Shown here in pieces: positions 31,458 to 41,264 of a stretch of DNA of 64,000 bases (the stretch's first letter is position 1; every line of letters begins with the position of its first letter). The position numbers and the translations under genes were made by a program. The DNA lies in the NCBI RefSeq assembly GCF_004342665.1, contig NZ_SMBY01000002.1:1-64000 (forward strand), in the 5' to 3' direction. Origin of the DNA: Samsonia erythrinae (GTDB taxonomy: Bacteria > Pseudomonadota > Gammaproteobacteria > Enterobacterales > Enterobacteriaceae). The notes beneath the pieces are model-generated. The model was not told the origin of the DNA, did not search any database, and worked only from the letters and a program-made list of their open reading frames with translations.

Positions 31458-32912
31458 ATGTCAGGGCAGCATTTTCAGGATCATAAACTGTTTCAAACGG
31501 GCTACTTTGTTGCCGGGAAATGGCAGCAGAGCGGCACAACCTTTGAGGTCGTCAATCCCGCGACGGGTGAACCTATTGCCAACGTGGCGAAAGCAGGCAA
31601 AAAAGAGACGCAGGCCGCCATTGACGCCGCCTATGATGCTTTTCCCGGCTGGAAGCGTAAAACCGCGAAGGCGCGCGCCGAAATTTTGTTTCGCTGGTAC
31701 GAACTGATTTTGCAGAACAAACGCTATCTGGCGGAACTCATGACCGCCGAGCAGGGCAAGCCGCTACAGGAAGCCGAAGGCGAAGTCATCTATGCGGCGA
31801 ATTTTATTCAGTGGTTCGCCGAGCAGGGGAAACGGGCCAACGGTGAAATTATTCCGCCCGCCAAACCGGGGTCGAAAATTTATGCCACGCGTGAACCGGT
31901 CGGGGTCGTGGTGGCGATTACGCCGTGGAATTTCCCGCTGGCGATGTTGACGCGTAAGCTCGGGCCTGCACTGGCGGCGGGCTGCACCGGCGTGATCAAG
32001 CCCGCCAATAATACGCCGCTGTCCGCATTTGCGCTGCTGGCGCTGGCGCAACAGGCGGGCGTGCCGGACGGTGTGCTCAATGGCGTGGCGGGGGATACGC
32101 AGGCGATTAGCGATACCGTGATGGCGAGCGATAAAGTGCGCAAAATCTCTTTCACTGGCTCAACGTCGGTGGGAAAAACGCTGGTGCGCAACGCTGCCGA
32201 TACCATGAAGCGCGTTTCGATGGAATTGGGCGGCAATGCGCCCTATATCGTCTTTGACGACGCGGATATTCAGGCGGCGGTGAAGGGCGCCATCGCCAAC
32301 CGTTTCCGCAATGCCGGTCAGGTGTGCGTTAGCGCCAACCGTTTTTATATTCAGGATGGCGTTTACGACAAGTTTGTGTCTTTGCTGGCGGAAGAGGTGA
32401 AAACGCTGAAGGTCGGCAACGGGATGGATGAGGGCGTTGTACTCGGCCCGCTGATTGATTCCGCCGCCGTCGAGAAAGTGGAACAGCATGTGAATGATGC
32501 GGTGGAAAAAGGCGGCCGGGTGCTGGTCGGCGGTAAACGGCATCCGCTTGGCCACAGCTTCTTTGAACCGACGGTGATTGCTGATGCCAGCGAAGAGATG
32601 TTGCTTGCGCAGGAAGAAACCTTTGGCCCGGTTGCCCCTTGTTTCCGTTTTAAAACGGAAGATGAGGTGATTCAGCGCGCGAATAATACGCCGTTTGGTC
32701 TGGCGGCCTATTTCTACAGCCAGAATCTACAGCGTGTTTTTCGCGTAGCGGAAGCGTTGGAGAGCGGCATGATTGGGATTAACGAATGTGCCGTCTCTTC
32801 CGAACTGGCGCCATTCGGTGGCGTGAAAGAATCCGGGTTGGGTCGTGAAGGTTCAGTGCTGGGCCTGGATGAATTTCTGGAAGTGAAAACCTGGCATCTG
32901 GGCGGGTTGTGA
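31458..32912 (+). CDS. gabD: NAD(P)-dependent succinate-semialdehyde dehydrogenase family protein
   Basis: This aldehyde dehydrogenase most resembles GabD, which oxidises succinate semialdehyde to succinate in GABA breakdown. The 484 residues carry the catalytic glutamate in MELGGNAP and the nucleophile Cys290 in GQVCVSANR. The ATG at 31458 has AGGAGG seven bases upstream; the in-frame GTG before it is too close. No gabT or gabP adjoins it, so it stands as a single gene and another aldehyde substrate is possible. Confidence 0.85.
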   Translation: MSGQHFQDHKLFQTGYFVAGKWQQSGTTFEVVNPATGEPIANVAKAGKKETQAAIDAAYDAFPGWKRKTAKARAEILFRWYELILQNKRYLAELMTAEQGKPLQEAEGEVIYAANFIQWFAEQGKRANGEIIPPAKPGSKIYATREPVGVVVAITPWNFPLAMLTRKLGPALAAGCTGVIKPANNTPLSAFALLALAQQAGVPDGVLNGVAGDTQAISDTVMASDKVRKISFTGSTSVGKTLVRNAADTMKRVSMELGGNAPYIVFDDADIQAAVKGAIANRFRNAGQVCVSANRFYIQDGVYDKFVSLLAEEVKTLKVGNGMDEGVVLGPLIDSAAVEKVEQHVNDAVEKGGRVLVGGKRHPLGHSFFEPTVIADASEEMLLAQEETFGPVAPCFRFKTEDEVIQRANNTPFGLAAYFYSQNLQRVFRVAEALESGMIGINECAVSSELAPFGGVKESGLGREGSVLGLDEFLEVKTWHLGGL

Positions 32913-32944
32913 TTAGAAAACAGTAAACCCGTTCAGACGCCGAG

Positions 32945-32982
32945 ACCACATGGGATGAGGACGAGCCGCCTCATCCTGTGGT
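32945..32982. terminator. Hairpin between convergent gabD and darP
   Basis: A 14-bp stem (ACCACA plus GGATGAGG, with a 2-base bulge) closes an 8-base loop midway between the two stop codons. Neither side has a T run, so it may protect 3' ends or assist termination in both directions rather than be a classic terminator. Confidence 0.5.
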
Positions 32983-32987
32983 TGCCA

Positions 32988-33539
32988 TTACGCTTCGGTT
33001 TCGGCCAGTTCACGCAGATACTGGAAGATCTGGCGAGCGGCTTTTGGCGGTTTGTTTGCGGCTTTTTCTTTCTGCGCATTACGCACCAGAGAACGCAACT
33101 GCTGGCGGTCAGCGTGCGGATACAACGCCAGAATATCCGGGATCACATCGTCCCCTTCGGTAATTAGACGATCGCGTAATTGTTCCAGCTTGTGGAACAG
33201 CGCCACCTGCTGATTATGGCGATTGTTCAGCTTATCCAGCGCTGTCTGAATCGGCTCCGGGTCGCGGGCGCGTAACAGCTTGCCAATCAGCTGTAGTTGG
33301 CGACGGCGCCCTTCTTTCTTGATCCGCTGCGCCAGCTCCACCGCGGCACGCAGATCGTCGTCCAGCGGGATTTTTTCCAGGGCATTTTTACCCAGATTAA
33401 CCAACTCCGCCCCGAGATCTTTCAACGCCTCGGCATCGCGTTTTATTTCGCTTTTGCTGACCCAGATAATTTCATCATCTTCGTCGTCTTCTTGATTATC
33501 CGGGATGTCATTTAACCAGTCTTCGTCTTTATGCTTCAT
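32988..33539 (-). CDS. darP: DarP (YjgA), ribosome assembly factor
   Basis: DarP binds late 50S precursors and helps the peptidyl transferase centre fold. The 183-residue protein is highly charged, with a very acidic N-terminus (about 5-24, DEDW...DEDDE) and otherwise helical, as in the family. It is divergent from tldE (pmbA), the same pairing as in E. coli. The 252 bp between them must hold both promoters. Confidence 0.95.
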   Translation of the reverse strand: MKHKDEDWLNDIPDNQEDDEDDEIIWVSKSEIKRDAEALKDLGAELVNLGKNALEKIPLDDDLRAAVELAQRIKKEGRRRQLQLIGKLLRARDPEPIQTALDKLNNRHNQQVALFHKLEQLRDRLITEGDDVIPDILALYPHADRQQLRSLVRNAQKEKAANKPPKAARQIFQYLRELAETEA

Positions 33540-33791
33540 GGTTGGCTCCTAAAAAGTGTCCAGGAGCAATGCTTAACGCTATTGATAGCGGCTCCGGGAT
33601 GGTGAACAGCGCGCCCACCAGAAAAAAAGAGGCTGATACTAACAGGTTTAGGCTTTGTGCGAAATTGTCTGTAGATCCTGTTAGACTAGAAAGCATTATG
33701 CTACACCTTTTTATGCTCGTGACAGCATATCCCTCTATCTTACCCGTTCCGGGGGAAGGGGTGGCTTTCTTCCACTCATTATGGCAGAACA

Positions 33792-35132
33792 ATGACGATA
33801 ACTACTCAGGTTGCAGAGCAGCGTAAAGCGCTGGAACTCGCGGTGGCACAGGCGCTGGAACTGGCGCGCGCCGGTTCCGATGCGGCGGAAGTCGCGGTGT
33901 CAAAAACGACGGGCATTAGCGTCAGCACCCGGTATGGCGACGTTGAAAATGTCGAATTCAATAGCGACGGCGCGCTGGGCATTACGGTCTATCACCAGCA
34001 GCGTAAAGGTAGCGCTTCGTCTACCGATCTCAGTCCGGATGCGATAGCGCGTACCGTACAGGCGGCGTTGGATATCGCACGCTATACCTCTGTCGATCCG
34101 TTCGCCGGTCCTGCGGATCGGGATCTGCTGGCATTTGACGCACCGGATCTCGATCTGTTCCATCCGGCTGAGCTGGATGCGGATCGCGGTATCGAGTTGG
34201 CCGCTCGTGCAGAGCAGGCGGCATTGCAGGCCGACAAGCGCATTACCAACACCGAAGGGGGCAGCTTTAACAGCCACTACGGCGTTAGGGTGTTCGGCAA
34301 TAGCCACGGCATGCTGCAAAGCTACTGTTCCAGCCGTCACTCCATGTCCAGTTGCGTCATTGCCGAGATTAACGGTGAGATGGAGCGGGATTATGCCTAC
34401 ACCGTCGGTCGAGCGCTGGACGATTTGCGGAGCCCCGAATGGGTGGGCGAAGAGTGTGCGCGCCGCACGCTGTCCCGCCTGTCGCCGCGCAAGCTGTCAA
34501 CGATGCAGGCGCCGGTCCTGTTTTCTGCGGAAGTGGCGACCGGCCTGTTTGGCCATTTGGTGGGCGCAATCAGCGGCGGCAGCGTTTATCGCAAATCCAC
34601 CTTCCTGCTGGATAAACTGGGTCAGCAGATTCTGCCGGCGTGGTTGACGATTGAGGAACAGCCGCACTTGCTCAAGGGGCTGGCCTCCACGCCGTTTGAC
34701 AGCGAAGGCGTGCGCACGCGGGCGCGTGAGATTGTTAAAGACGGGGTATTGCAGACCTGGCTGCTGACGAGTTATTCCGCGCGTAAACTGGGGCTGCAAA
34801 GCACGGGACATGCCGGCGGTATTCATAACTGGCGCATTGCCGGACAAGGGCTGGATTTTGACGGTATGTTGCAACAGATGGGCAAGGGGCTGTTGGTGAC
34901 TGAATTGATGGGGCAGGGCGTGAGCGGCGTAACGGGGGATTATTCCCGTGGGGCGTCCGGTTTCTGGGTCGAAAACGGTGAAATTCAGTATCCGGTCAGC
35001 GAGATCACGATTGCCGGCAACCTGAAAGACATGCTGCGCAATATTGTGACGATAGGGAATGATATTGAAACCCGGAGCAACATTCAGTGTGGTTCCGTGT
35101 TGCTGCCTGAGATGAAGATCGCCGGCGAATAA
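33792..35132 (+). CDS. tldE: TldE (PmbA), metalloprotease partner subunit
   Basis: TldE forms the heterodimeric TldD-TldE metalloprotease needed for microcin B17 maturation. The 446 residues are strongly similar to E. coli PmbA (for example [13 protein letters not shown] and GSFNSHYGV) and lack the HExxH motif, which TldD supplies. The ATG at 33792 gives MTITTQ; the protein is a few residues shorter at the N-terminus than E. coli PmbA. Confidence 0.96.
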   Translation: MTITTQVAEQRKALELAVAQALELARAGSDAAEVAVSKTTGISVSTRYGDVENVEFNSDGALGITVYHQQRKGSASSTDLSPDAIARTVQAALDIARYTSVDPFAGPADRDLLAFDAPDLDLFHPAELDADRGIELAARAEQAALQADKRITNTEGGSFNSHYGVRVFGNSHGMLQSYCSSRHSMSSCVIAEINGEMERDYAYTVGRALDDLRSPEWVGEECARRTLSRLSPRKLSTMQAPVLFSAEVATGLFGHLVGAISGGSVYRKSTFLLDKLGQQILPAWLTIEEQPHLLKGLASTPFDSEGVRTRAREIVKDGVLQTWLLTSYSARKLGLQSTGHAGGIHNWRIAGQGLDFDGMLQQMGKGLLVTELMGQGVSGVTGDYSRGASGFWVENGEIQYPVSEITIAGNLKDMLRNIVTIGNDIETRSNIQCGSVLLPEMKIAGE

Positions 35133-35150
35133 CTCAGCAGGGTAACCGTC

Positions 35151-35172
35151 GCCGTCGGCAGAGTCCGACGGC
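35151..35172 (+). terminator. Hairpin after tldE
   Basis: An 8-bp GC-rich perfect stem GCCGTCGG/CCGACGGC with a 6-base loop starts 18 bases after the tldE stop. The tail TGTTACTT is only weakly T-rich. A smaller stem GCTGG/CCAGC (35190-35204) lies next to the convergent rnk stop. Confidence 0.55.
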
Positions 35173-35204
35173 TGTTACTTACCGCACTGGCTGGTTACGC
35201 CAGC

Positions 35205-35615
35205 TTAGCGGCGATATTCGCCTGCGGCTTCAGGCTGATAAAGTAACTCTAAGACTTCGATACGCGTCTCTTCGCCGTTTGGCAACTGCCAGGCGATAGC
35301 GTTTCCCACGTGCATTCCCAGCAGCGCCGCGCCTAGCGGCGCCATCACCGACAGGGGTGCCTGACTGTCCTTCACCGCGCTTGGGTATACCAGCGTGCGA
35401 ATGTGCTCTTCGTTGGTGTTCAGATCGCGGAAACGCACCCGACTATTCATGGTGACAACATCTGAAGGGATGGATTCCGGCGGCAGTATCTCTGCGCGAT
35501 CCAATTCCTCATTCAACGCCTGCGCAACATCGCTGTCCGCAAAAGCGGGCTGCTCCAATAACATATCCAGACGTTCTGCATCCAGTTCACTGATTGTCAG
35601 GTTAGGTTTCTTCAT
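35205..35615 (-). CDS. rnk: Rnk, regulator of nucleoside diphosphate kinase
   Basis: Rnk is a GreA/GreB-related protein that binds RNA polymerase and, in E. coli, affects nucleoside diphosphate kinase levels. The 136 residues comprise a short N-terminal coiled coil (about 1-45) and a C-terminal FKBP-like domain (about 50-136). GGAGAGGAG precedes the ATG. In E. coli K-12 rnk lies elsewhere; here it follows ptsO on the same strand, with its own predicted promoter and an unusual leader hairpin. Confidence 0.95.
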   Translation of the reverse strand: MKKPNLTISELDAERLDMLLEQPAFADSDVAQALNEELDRAEILPPESIPSDVVTMNSRVRFRDLNTNEEHIRTLVYPSAVKDSQAPLSVMAPLGAALLGMHVGNAIAWQLPNGEETRIEVLELLYQPEAAGEYRR

Positions 35616-35639
35616 ACTCCTCTCCAGTTGGTATTGATA

Positions 35640-35672
35640 AAAAGAACCCCCCGGCCCAAAGGAACGGGGGGT
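35640..35672 (-). terminator. Terminator after ptsO, lying in the rnk leader
   Basis: On the minus strand a perfect 7-bp stem ACCCCCC/GGGGGGT with a 13-base loop is followed by TCTTTTT. It would end the long yrbG-to-ptsO transcript. It also stands only about 15 bases before the rnk ribosome binding site, downstream of the likely rnk promoter, so rnk transcription may have to pass it. Confidence 0.78.
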
Positions 35673-35691
35673 ATAAAAAATGATGATAGGG

Positions 35692-35720
35692 ATAGTAGGA
35701 GGTTCGGCAAGGAAAGTGAA
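35692..35720 (-). promoter_or_regulatory. Candidate rnk promoter
   Basis: On the minus strand TTCACT (35715-35720) and TACTAT (35692-35697) are 17 bp apart. Transcription would start near 35685, upstream of the terminator-like hairpin, giving a leader of about 70 bases that contains it. Confidence 0.45.
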
Positions 35721-35765
35721 GTGTTCGCTGTCACGAACTCAAAAGGATATTCCGCAGGGAAAGAT

Positions 35766-36038
35766 CTAATCTTCGTCGAACCCGGCTTCAAACAGTTCAA
35801 TTACGGTGGCCAGCGCCTGAATTTCATCCGGGCCTGTTGCTTCCACCTCAATGAAACGCCCTTTGGCCGAATCCAGCATCAGCATCGCAATAACGCTGCT
35901 GGCTTCGGCTTCGGTGCCGCTCTCATTACGCAATATCACTTCGGCATCAAAGCTTTGCACCAGCTCAAACAGTTTCATGGCAGGCCGGGCATGCATGCCC
36001 AGCCTGTTTTTGATTTCAACCGTTTGCCGGACTGTCAT
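35766..36038 (-). CDS. ptsO: NPr, phosphocarrier of the nitrogen PTS
   Basis: NPr is the HPr-like carrier that passes phosphate from EI-Ntr (PtsP) to EIIA-Ntr (PtsN). The 90 residues have the active-site region [10 protein letters not shown] with His16 as phosphorylation site. It is the last gene of the rpoN cluster, 11 bp after rapZ, and is followed by a terminator. Confidence 0.97.
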   Translation of the reverse strand: MTVRQTVEIKNRLGMHARPAMKLFELVQSFDAEVILRNESGTEAEASSVIAMLMLDSAKGRFIEVEATGPDEIQALATVIELFEAGFDED

Positions 36039-36049
36039 ATATGGCCTGA

Positions 36050-36907
36050 TTAAGATGGTTTACGCTTTTCCAGCGTACGGTGGCGAGATTGCACGTTTTT
36101 ACCGCGTGAGCGGAAGTAGTCTGCCAGCTGTTCTGCGACGTAGACGGAACGATGTTTACCGCCTGTACAGCCGATGGCGACAGTCAGGTAGCTACGGTTA
36201 TTGGTCTCCAGCATCGGCAACCACAGTTCCAGATAGCTGCGAGTCTGATAGATGAAATTGTGAACTTCGGTGTGCCTGTCGAGGAAGGAAGCGACGGGCT
36301 TATCCAGACCGGTCATCGGGCGCAGTTTCGGATCCCAGTGCGGATTCGGCAGGAAACGCACGTCAAAGACATAATCCGCATCGATGGGGATACCGTGTTT
36401 GAAGCCGAATGATTCGAACACCATGGTCAGTTCGCGTTCGCGTTTGCCGAGCAGGCGGGTGCGTAACATTTCCGCCAGTTCGTGTACCGACATCTCTGAG
36501 GTGTCGATAATCAGATCGGCGCGTGAACGCAGGGGTTCCAACAGGTCGCTTTCTTCATCGATGGCGCTTTCCAGCGACAGATTTTTACTGGATAACGGGT
36601 GCAAACGACGGGTGTCGCTGTAGCGGCGGATCAGCGTATTGCGGTCGGCATCGAGGAACAGCAACTGAGGCGAGAAGCTCTGCGGCAACTGTTCCATGGC
36701 ATGCTCGAAGATTTCCGGTGATTCCGGCATGTTGCGCACGTCAATGCTGACCGCCGCAGAAATATTGCGCGCCGCAAGCGTATTAGCCAGTTCCGGCAAC
36801 AGCACAACGGGCAGGTTATCTACACAGTAGAATCCCATATCTTCCAGTGCGCGCAGGGCGACCGATTTCCCTGAGCCTGAGCGACCACTGACAATCATCA
36901 GCACCAT
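36050..36907 (-). CDS. rapZ: RapZ, adaptor for GlmZ decay and GlcN6P sensing
   Basis: RapZ binds the small RNA GlmZ and presents it to RNase E, and so sets glucosamine-6-phosphate synthase levels. The 285 residues have a Walker A loop GRSGSGKS (8-15) and a C-terminal RNA-binding domain with CTGGKHRS and a basic tail [12 protein letters not shown]. The ATG at 36907 with AGGAG ten bases upstream matches E. coli; a TTG seven codons earlier is rejected. Confidence 0.98.
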   Translation of the reverse strand: MVLMIVSGRSGSGKSVALRALEDMGFYCVDNLPVVLLPELANTLAARNISAAVSIDVRNMPESPEIFEHAMEQLPQSFSPQLLFLDADRNTLIRRYSDTRRLHPLSSKNLSLESAIDEESDLLEPLRSRADLIIDTSEMSVHELAEMLRTRLLGKRERELTMVFESFGFKHGIPIDADYVFDVRFLPNPHWDPKLRPMTGLDKPVASFLDRHTEVHNFIYQTRSYLELWLPMLETNNRSYLTVAIGCTGGKHRSVYVAEQLADYFRSRGKNVQSRHRTLEKRKPS

Positions 36908-37051
36908 CTGACGACTCTCCTCTGGCAACGTGATGGCGAACTTCTCATTGCCACTGTGTTGATAAAATAAAAAATGACGACTTCGCGCACGGACACGATC
37001 ATGCTCCGCTCCTACCGTGAAGCGCCAGTTTTCACGCAGATAACGGCCCGA

Positions 37052-37525
37052 TTAACCCGCTTCCGTCATAATCTGGTACAGCTCTTCATCGCTTTGCGCC
37101 GCCCGCAGGCGTCGACAAACCGTTTTGTCCGCCAACCGCTTGGCGACAAGCGACAGGGTATGTAAATGGGTTTTACATTGTTCCGCCGGAACCAGCAAGG
37201 CAAAAAGCAGATCAACTGCCTGATTATCAACGGCATCGAATGCGATCGGTTGCGCCAACTGAATGAAAACGCCGATAGCGCCCGGCGCGTTATCGTCCTC
37301 CAACTTACCGTGGGGGATCGCGATCCCGCCGCCAATCCCGGTGCTGCCCATCCGCTCCCGGGTCAGGATGGCATCAAAGACGATCTGCGAGGGAATGTTG
37401 AGCTGTCTGGCGGCCAGCTCGCTGATAATTTCCAATGCCCGTTTCTTACTCTGGCAGTGGACGGCGCTTCGGGTGCACTCAGGACGTAGTACCGTGCTGA
37501 GTTGCCATTCGGGATCGTTGTTCAT
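37052..37525 (-). CDS. ptsN: EIIA-Ntr, nitrogen PTS regulator
   Basis: PtsN is the terminal phosphoacceptor of the nitrogen PTS. It regulates potassium transport (TrkA, KdpD) and other targets. The 157 residues contain the active-site segment AIPHGKLE with His72. It follows hpf by 98 bp and precedes rapZ by 144 bp, wider gaps than elsewhere in the operon. Confidence 0.98.
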   Translation of the reverse strand: MNNDPEWQLSTVLRPECTRSAVHCQSKKRALEIISELAARQLNIPSQIVFDAILTRERMGSTGIGGGIAIPHGKLEDDNAPGAIGVFIQLAQPIAFDAVDNQAVDLLFALLVPAEQCKTHLHTLSLVAKRLADKTVCRRLRAAQSDEELYQIMTEAG

Positions 37526-37623
37526 TTTATCTTCACTTGACGATGCTTTTTCGCTTCTGGTGATCCCGGCCCGTCACATGGACAGGCCGGGTTTGTTCCT
37601 TTGCCAAGCGGCAAAGAAGAAAA

Positions 37624-37911
37624 TTAGTGCTGCTTCAATTTATCTTTATGCTTATTGAGCTGTCGTGCCAGTTTATCAATTAATACGTCTATTGCGGCGT
37701 ACATATCTTCCGATTCCGAGGTTGCATGCAGCTCTCCGCCGTTCACGTGGAGCGTGGCATCGGCAATTTGCTGAACTTTCTCCACTCTCAATACCACATT
37801 GACCTGATTAATCCGGTCAAAATACTGCTCTAACTTGGCAAACTTACCCTTGATGAAATCCCGCAGCGGTTCGGTGATTTCGATGTGGTGTCCGGTAATG
37901 TTGAGCTGCAT
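37624..37911 (-). CDS. hpf: Hpf, short ribosome hibernation promoting factor
   Basis: Hpf helps Rmf form inactive 100S ribosomes in stationary phase. The 95-residue protein is the short form (beta-alpha-beta-beta-beta-alpha fold with a basic C-terminus, LARQLNKHKDKLKQH). It lies 22 bp after rpoN, the standard position. Confidence 0.98.
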   Translation of the reverse strand: MQLNITGHHIEITEPLRDFIKGKFAKLEQYFDRINQVNVVLRVEKVQQIADATLHVNGGELHATSESEDMYAAIDVLIDKLARQLNKHKDKLKQH

Positions 37912-37933
37912 GGCGTCTTCCTTCTAGTTGGAA

Positions 37934-39367
37934 TCAAACCAGCTGTTTACGCTGATTTGATGGTGGGATAGATAAAGACTCTCGGTATTTTGCGACGGTA
38001 CGGCGCGCCACGATGATACCCTGCTCGGAGAGCAGCGTCGTGAGCTTGCTGTCGCTTAACGGTTTCGCGGGGTTTTCCGCCGCAATCAGTTTCTTCACCA
38101 GCGCACGGATCGCCGTTGACGAGGCTTCTCCCCCGCTGTCGGTATTTACGTGGCTGGAGAAGAAATATTTTAGCTCAAAAATGCCGCGAGGGCTGTTCAG
38201 GAACTTCTGTGTCGTCACGCGCGAGATGGTGGATTCATGCATCTCCACGGCCTGCGCGATGTCGGCCAGCACCATCGGCTTCATGAATTCTTCACCCTGC
38301 TCGAAGAAATCCTGCTGTTGTTCGACGATACAGCGGGTGACTTTCAGCAGCGTGTCGTTGCGGCTTTCGAGGCTCTTGATGAGCCAGCGCGCCTCTTGCA
38401 GGTTGCTGCGGATAAATTGTCCGTCGCTGTCATTGCGTGCGCTGTTGCCCAGCGCCGCGTATTGCTGATTAATTTGCAGTCTGGGAATGCTGTCGGTGTT
38501 GAGTTCAACGACCCAGCGGTTTTGGACTTTACGCACCAGTACGTCGGGGATCACATATTCCGATTCACCGGTGTTAATCGACTGTCCCGGTCTGGGATCA
38601 AGCGACTGGATGAGCGCCAGCGCTTCTTTCAGCTCATCTTCTTTCAGGCGCGTGATGCGGATCAGGCTGCGGAAATCATGGTTGCCTAACAGATCGAGAT
38701 GCTCGCTGACGATCAGGCGTGCTTCGGCCAGACGCGGCGTGCCGTTGGCATACTGAGAAAGCTGTACCAGCAGGCAGTCGCGCAGATCGCGTGCGGCGAC
38801 GCCGACAGGGTCAAAGCGCTGCACGCGTTTAAGCACGGCTTCAACTTCTTCCAGCGTCACATCGTCGTCGCCGATGCTCTCCAGAATGTCCTCCAACGGC
38901 ACGGTCAGGTAGCCGGTGTTGTCCACCGCATCAACGATCGAGGTAGCAATGGCGGCATCGGTGTCTGAAAATGGCGTCAGCTCAACCTGCCACATTAAGT
39001 AATCCTGGAGCGTTTGCGTGGTTTCGCCCTGATAGATTGGGCGTTCTTCATCACGATAGTCGGTGCCGGTGCCCGACGGCGTGCCGGCCGAGTAAATCTC
39101 ATCCCAGGTGGCGTCGAGCGGCAGTTCTTCCGGCATGTCCCTTTGCTCAAGGGCTTCGCCGGTATCTAATGAATCGCTGTCCGCTTTTTCAACGGACGCG
39201 ATCTCATCGTGGTGATCCGCCTGTTCGAGCAACGGATTGCTTTCCAGCGCCTGTTGAATCTCTTGTTGCAGTTCAAGCGTGGACAGTTGCAGCAAGCGGA
39301 TCGCCTGTTGGAGCTGTGGAGTCATGGCCAGTTGCTGGCTAAGCCTGAGTTGCAAACCTTGCTTCAT
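37934..39367 (-). CDS. rpoN: RNA polymerase sigma-54 factor
   Basis: Sigma-54 directs RNA polymerase to -24/-12 promoters that need enhancer-binding activators. The 477 residues have the Gln/Leu-rich region I (1-50), an acidic linker, the core-binding domain, the HTH and the C-terminal RpoN box [10 protein letters not shown] (454-463). It has the same length as E. coli RpoN. It lies 48 bp after lptB. Confidence 0.99.
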   Translation of the reverse strand: MKQGLQLRLSQQLAMTPQLQQAIRLLQLSTLELQQEIQQALESNPLLEQADHHDEIASVEKADSDSLDTGEALEQRDMPEELPLDATWDEIYSAGTPSGTGTDYRDEERPIYQGETTQTLQDYLMWQVELTPFSDTDAAIATSIVDAVDNTGYLTVPLEDILESIGDDDVTLEEVEAVLKRVQRFDPVGVAARDLRDCLLVQLSQYANGTPRLAEARLIVSEHLDLLGNHDFRSLIRITRLKEDELKEALALIQSLDPRPGQSINTGESEYVIPDVLVRKVQNRWVVELNTDSIPRLQINQQYAALGNSARNDSDGQFIRSNLQEARWLIKSLESRNDTLLKVTRCIVEQQQDFFEQGEEFMKPMVLADIAQAVEMHESTISRVTTQKFLNSPRGIFELKYFFSSHVNTDSGGEASSTAIRALVKKLIAAENPAKPLSDSKLTTLLSEQGIIVARRTVAKYRESLSIPPSNQRKQLV

Positions 39368-39415
39368 AAATCGCGCTAACGTCCCATCAGTACTGCAAGA
39401 GAAAAAATTACCCTA

Positions 39416-40141
39416 TCAGAGTCGGAAACCTTCGCCCAGATAGACGCGTTTTACCTGTTCATTGGCCAGAATATCGGCCGGCGAACCGTGGGCGATGAGG
39501 TTTCCCTGACTCACGATGTAGGCTCGTTCACACACATCAAGCGTTTCGCGGACGTTATGGTCGGTAATCAACACGCCAAGCCCGCTGTCACGCAGATGCT
39601 CAATGATTTTTTTTATATCCAGTACGGAGATAGGATCCACGCCGGCAAACGGCTCGTCCAGCAGGATAAATTTCGGGTTGGCCGCCAGCGCGCGGGCAAT
39701 TTCCACGCGGCGCCGTTCCCCTCCGGACAGTGATTGTCCCAGACTATCGCGCAAATGGGGAATATGGAATTCATCCATGAGTTCGTTCGCGCGATCTTCC
39801 TGTTGCTCCGTCGTGAGATCTTTGCGGATCTGCAATACCGCCATCAGGTTATCATAGACGCTCAGGCGACGGAAAATAGAGGCTTCCTGCGGCAGATAGC
39901 CGATGCCGCGCAGCGCGCGTTCGTGCAACGGCAGCAGGCTGATGTCGTCGTCGTCAATCACAATGCGGCCTTCATCCCGCGGGACAATGCCGACGACCAT
40001 ATAGAACGTGGTGGTCTTCCCGGCGCCGTTCGGCCCGAGCAGGCCGACGATCTCACCGGAGTTGACGGTGAGACTGACGTTTTCCACGACTTTACGGCCT
40101 TTGTACGCTTTGGCCAGATTTTCTGCGGTTAATGTTGCCAT
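39416..40141 (-). CDS. lptB: LptB, ATPase of the LPS exporter
   Basis: LptB powers extraction of LPS from the inner membrane with LptF and LptG. The 241 residues show Walker A GPNGAGKT, the signature [15 protein letters not shown] and Walker [14 protein letters not shown]. It lies 3 bp after lptA. Confidence 0.99.
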   Translation of the reverse strand: MATLTAENLAKAYKGRKVVENVSLTVNSGEIVGLLGPNGAGKTTTFYMVVGIVPRDEGRIVIDDDDISLLPLHERALRGIGYLPQEASIFRRLSVYDNLMAVLQIRKDLTTEQQEDRANELMDEFHIPHLRDSLGQSLSGGERRRVEIARALAANPKFILLDEPFAGVDPISVLDIKKIIEHLRDSGLGVLITDHNVRETLDVCERAYIVSQGNLIAHGSPADILANEQVKRVYLGEGFRL

Positions 40142-40144
40142 AAC

Positions 40145-40717
40145 TTATTCAGTGATCCGTGGTTGCGATTGTGGAGAACGAGAAGACTGGCCCTTGTTCT
40201 CTTTCTCCTGAAGCTGAGAGGGGACTAACACTGTCGTCACGCGTTTTCCTTTTTCGCTGGTCGCTTCCATCTGCTGCTGTTTTACCAGATAGGTGATGCG
40301 ATCGCCTTTGACGTTGCTGTCTTGCTGCTCCAGATAGGCGTTCCCCGTCAACACCAGAAAGTCTTTCGCCAGCTCGTAGCGGATTTTCTGCGCGTGACCT
40401 TTTACGGGCTTACCGTTGTCCTGCATCTGGTAGAAGGTTACGGGGTTGCCGAAGCCTTCCACGACCTCGTTGCCTTGCGCGCCCTGTGGGCGCGTCACGA
40501 CAACCTTATCGGCTTTCACCTCGATCGTTCCCTGTTTGACCACGACATTGCCGGTGAACGTCACCGTATTGCCTTGCATGTCGAGGGATTGATGCTCCGA
40601 GTCAATATGAATCGGCTGGTTACTGTCACCCGTGACGGCAAAGGCGGAAACGCTGGCGGCGAGCAGCGAACTGGCGATCAGGGTTTGACGCATCAGATTA
40701 TGGGTTTTTGATTTCAT
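40145..40717 (-). CDS. lptA: LptA, periplasmic LPS bridge protein
   Basis: LptA forms the periplasmic bridge carrying LPS from LptC to LptD. The 190-residue precursor has a signal peptide ending SAFA (about 27) and the OstA beta-jellyroll (IHIDSEHQSLDMQGNTVTF...). The C-terminal tail is Ser/Gln-rich. Its start overlaps the lptC end by 20 bp. Confidence 0.98.
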   Translation of the reverse strand: MKSKTHNLMRQTLIASSLLAASVSAFAVTGDSNQPIHIDSEHQSLDMQGNTVTFTGNVVVKQGTIEVKADKVVVTRPQGAQGNEVVEGFGNPVTFYQMQDNGKPVKGHAQKIRYELAKDFLVLTGNAYLEQQDSNVKGDRITYLVKQQQMEATSEKGKRVTTVLVPSQLQEKENKGQSSRSPQSQPRITE

Positions 40718-41264
40718 AAGAGGTTTTTACCTTTTCGACCAACTCGGCCGTTTTATTGCGCAGATTACCGCGCATTTTCATTCCGCTTGAGGTAAAGCTG
40801 GCGCCGTACAGGGTGACTTCATCATCGGACGAGACGTCCTGGGTCACCAGATTTACCTGGGCATTATCCGTTGTGATGCGCTGAAGCTGCGAGTCTTGCG
40901 TCAGGCTATTCACCTCTACGTTGCCGTACAGGTAGAGCATCCTGTCTTTTGTCAGTTTGGCGCGGTTGGCGCGCACTGACCAGGTCGCCGTACCCTGCTC
41001 ATTGAACAGCGTGGCAACGGGCGCGCTAAACCAACTGAGCTGATCGTCGCTGAAATATTCCGCTTTCTCCGAAACCAATTTGTAGCTCAGTTTGCCAGCG
41101 GGGCTGTATACCTGAGTGTTGGTTTTTTCGCTGGTATAGACCGGGACGGCGGGCGTGTTGATATCCGGCGTCGTGACCGTATCTTCATCGGTCATATTCC
41201 AACCGATGAGAATGAGCACCAGCAGTGCCAGAAAAGCGGTTAGCCAACGCTTGCTTTTACTCAT
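40698..41264 (-). CDS. lptC: LptC, LPS export membrane protein
   Basis: LptC is anchored in the inner membrane and receives LPS from LptB2FG before passing it to LptA. The 188 residues have one membrane segment (about 7-24) and a beta-jellyroll periplasmic domain. It overlaps kdsC by 4 bp upstream and lptA by 20 bp downstream. Confidence 0.97.
   Translation of the reverse strand: MSKSKRWLTAFLALLVLILIGWNMTDEDTVTTPDINTPAVPVYTSEKTNTQVYSPAGKLSYKLVSEKAEYFSDDQLSWFSAPVATLFNEQGTATWSVRANRAKLTKDRMLYLYGNVEVNSLTQDSQLQRITTDNAQVNLVTQDVSSDDEVTLYGASFTSSGMKMRGNLRNKTAELVEKVKTSYEIKNP

Noticed and set aside
33529-33792. 87-codon minus-strand ORF in the darP-tldE gap
   Set aside because: It starts on a non-ATG codon at the tldE ATG, lacks a ribosome binding site and overlaps the darP start.
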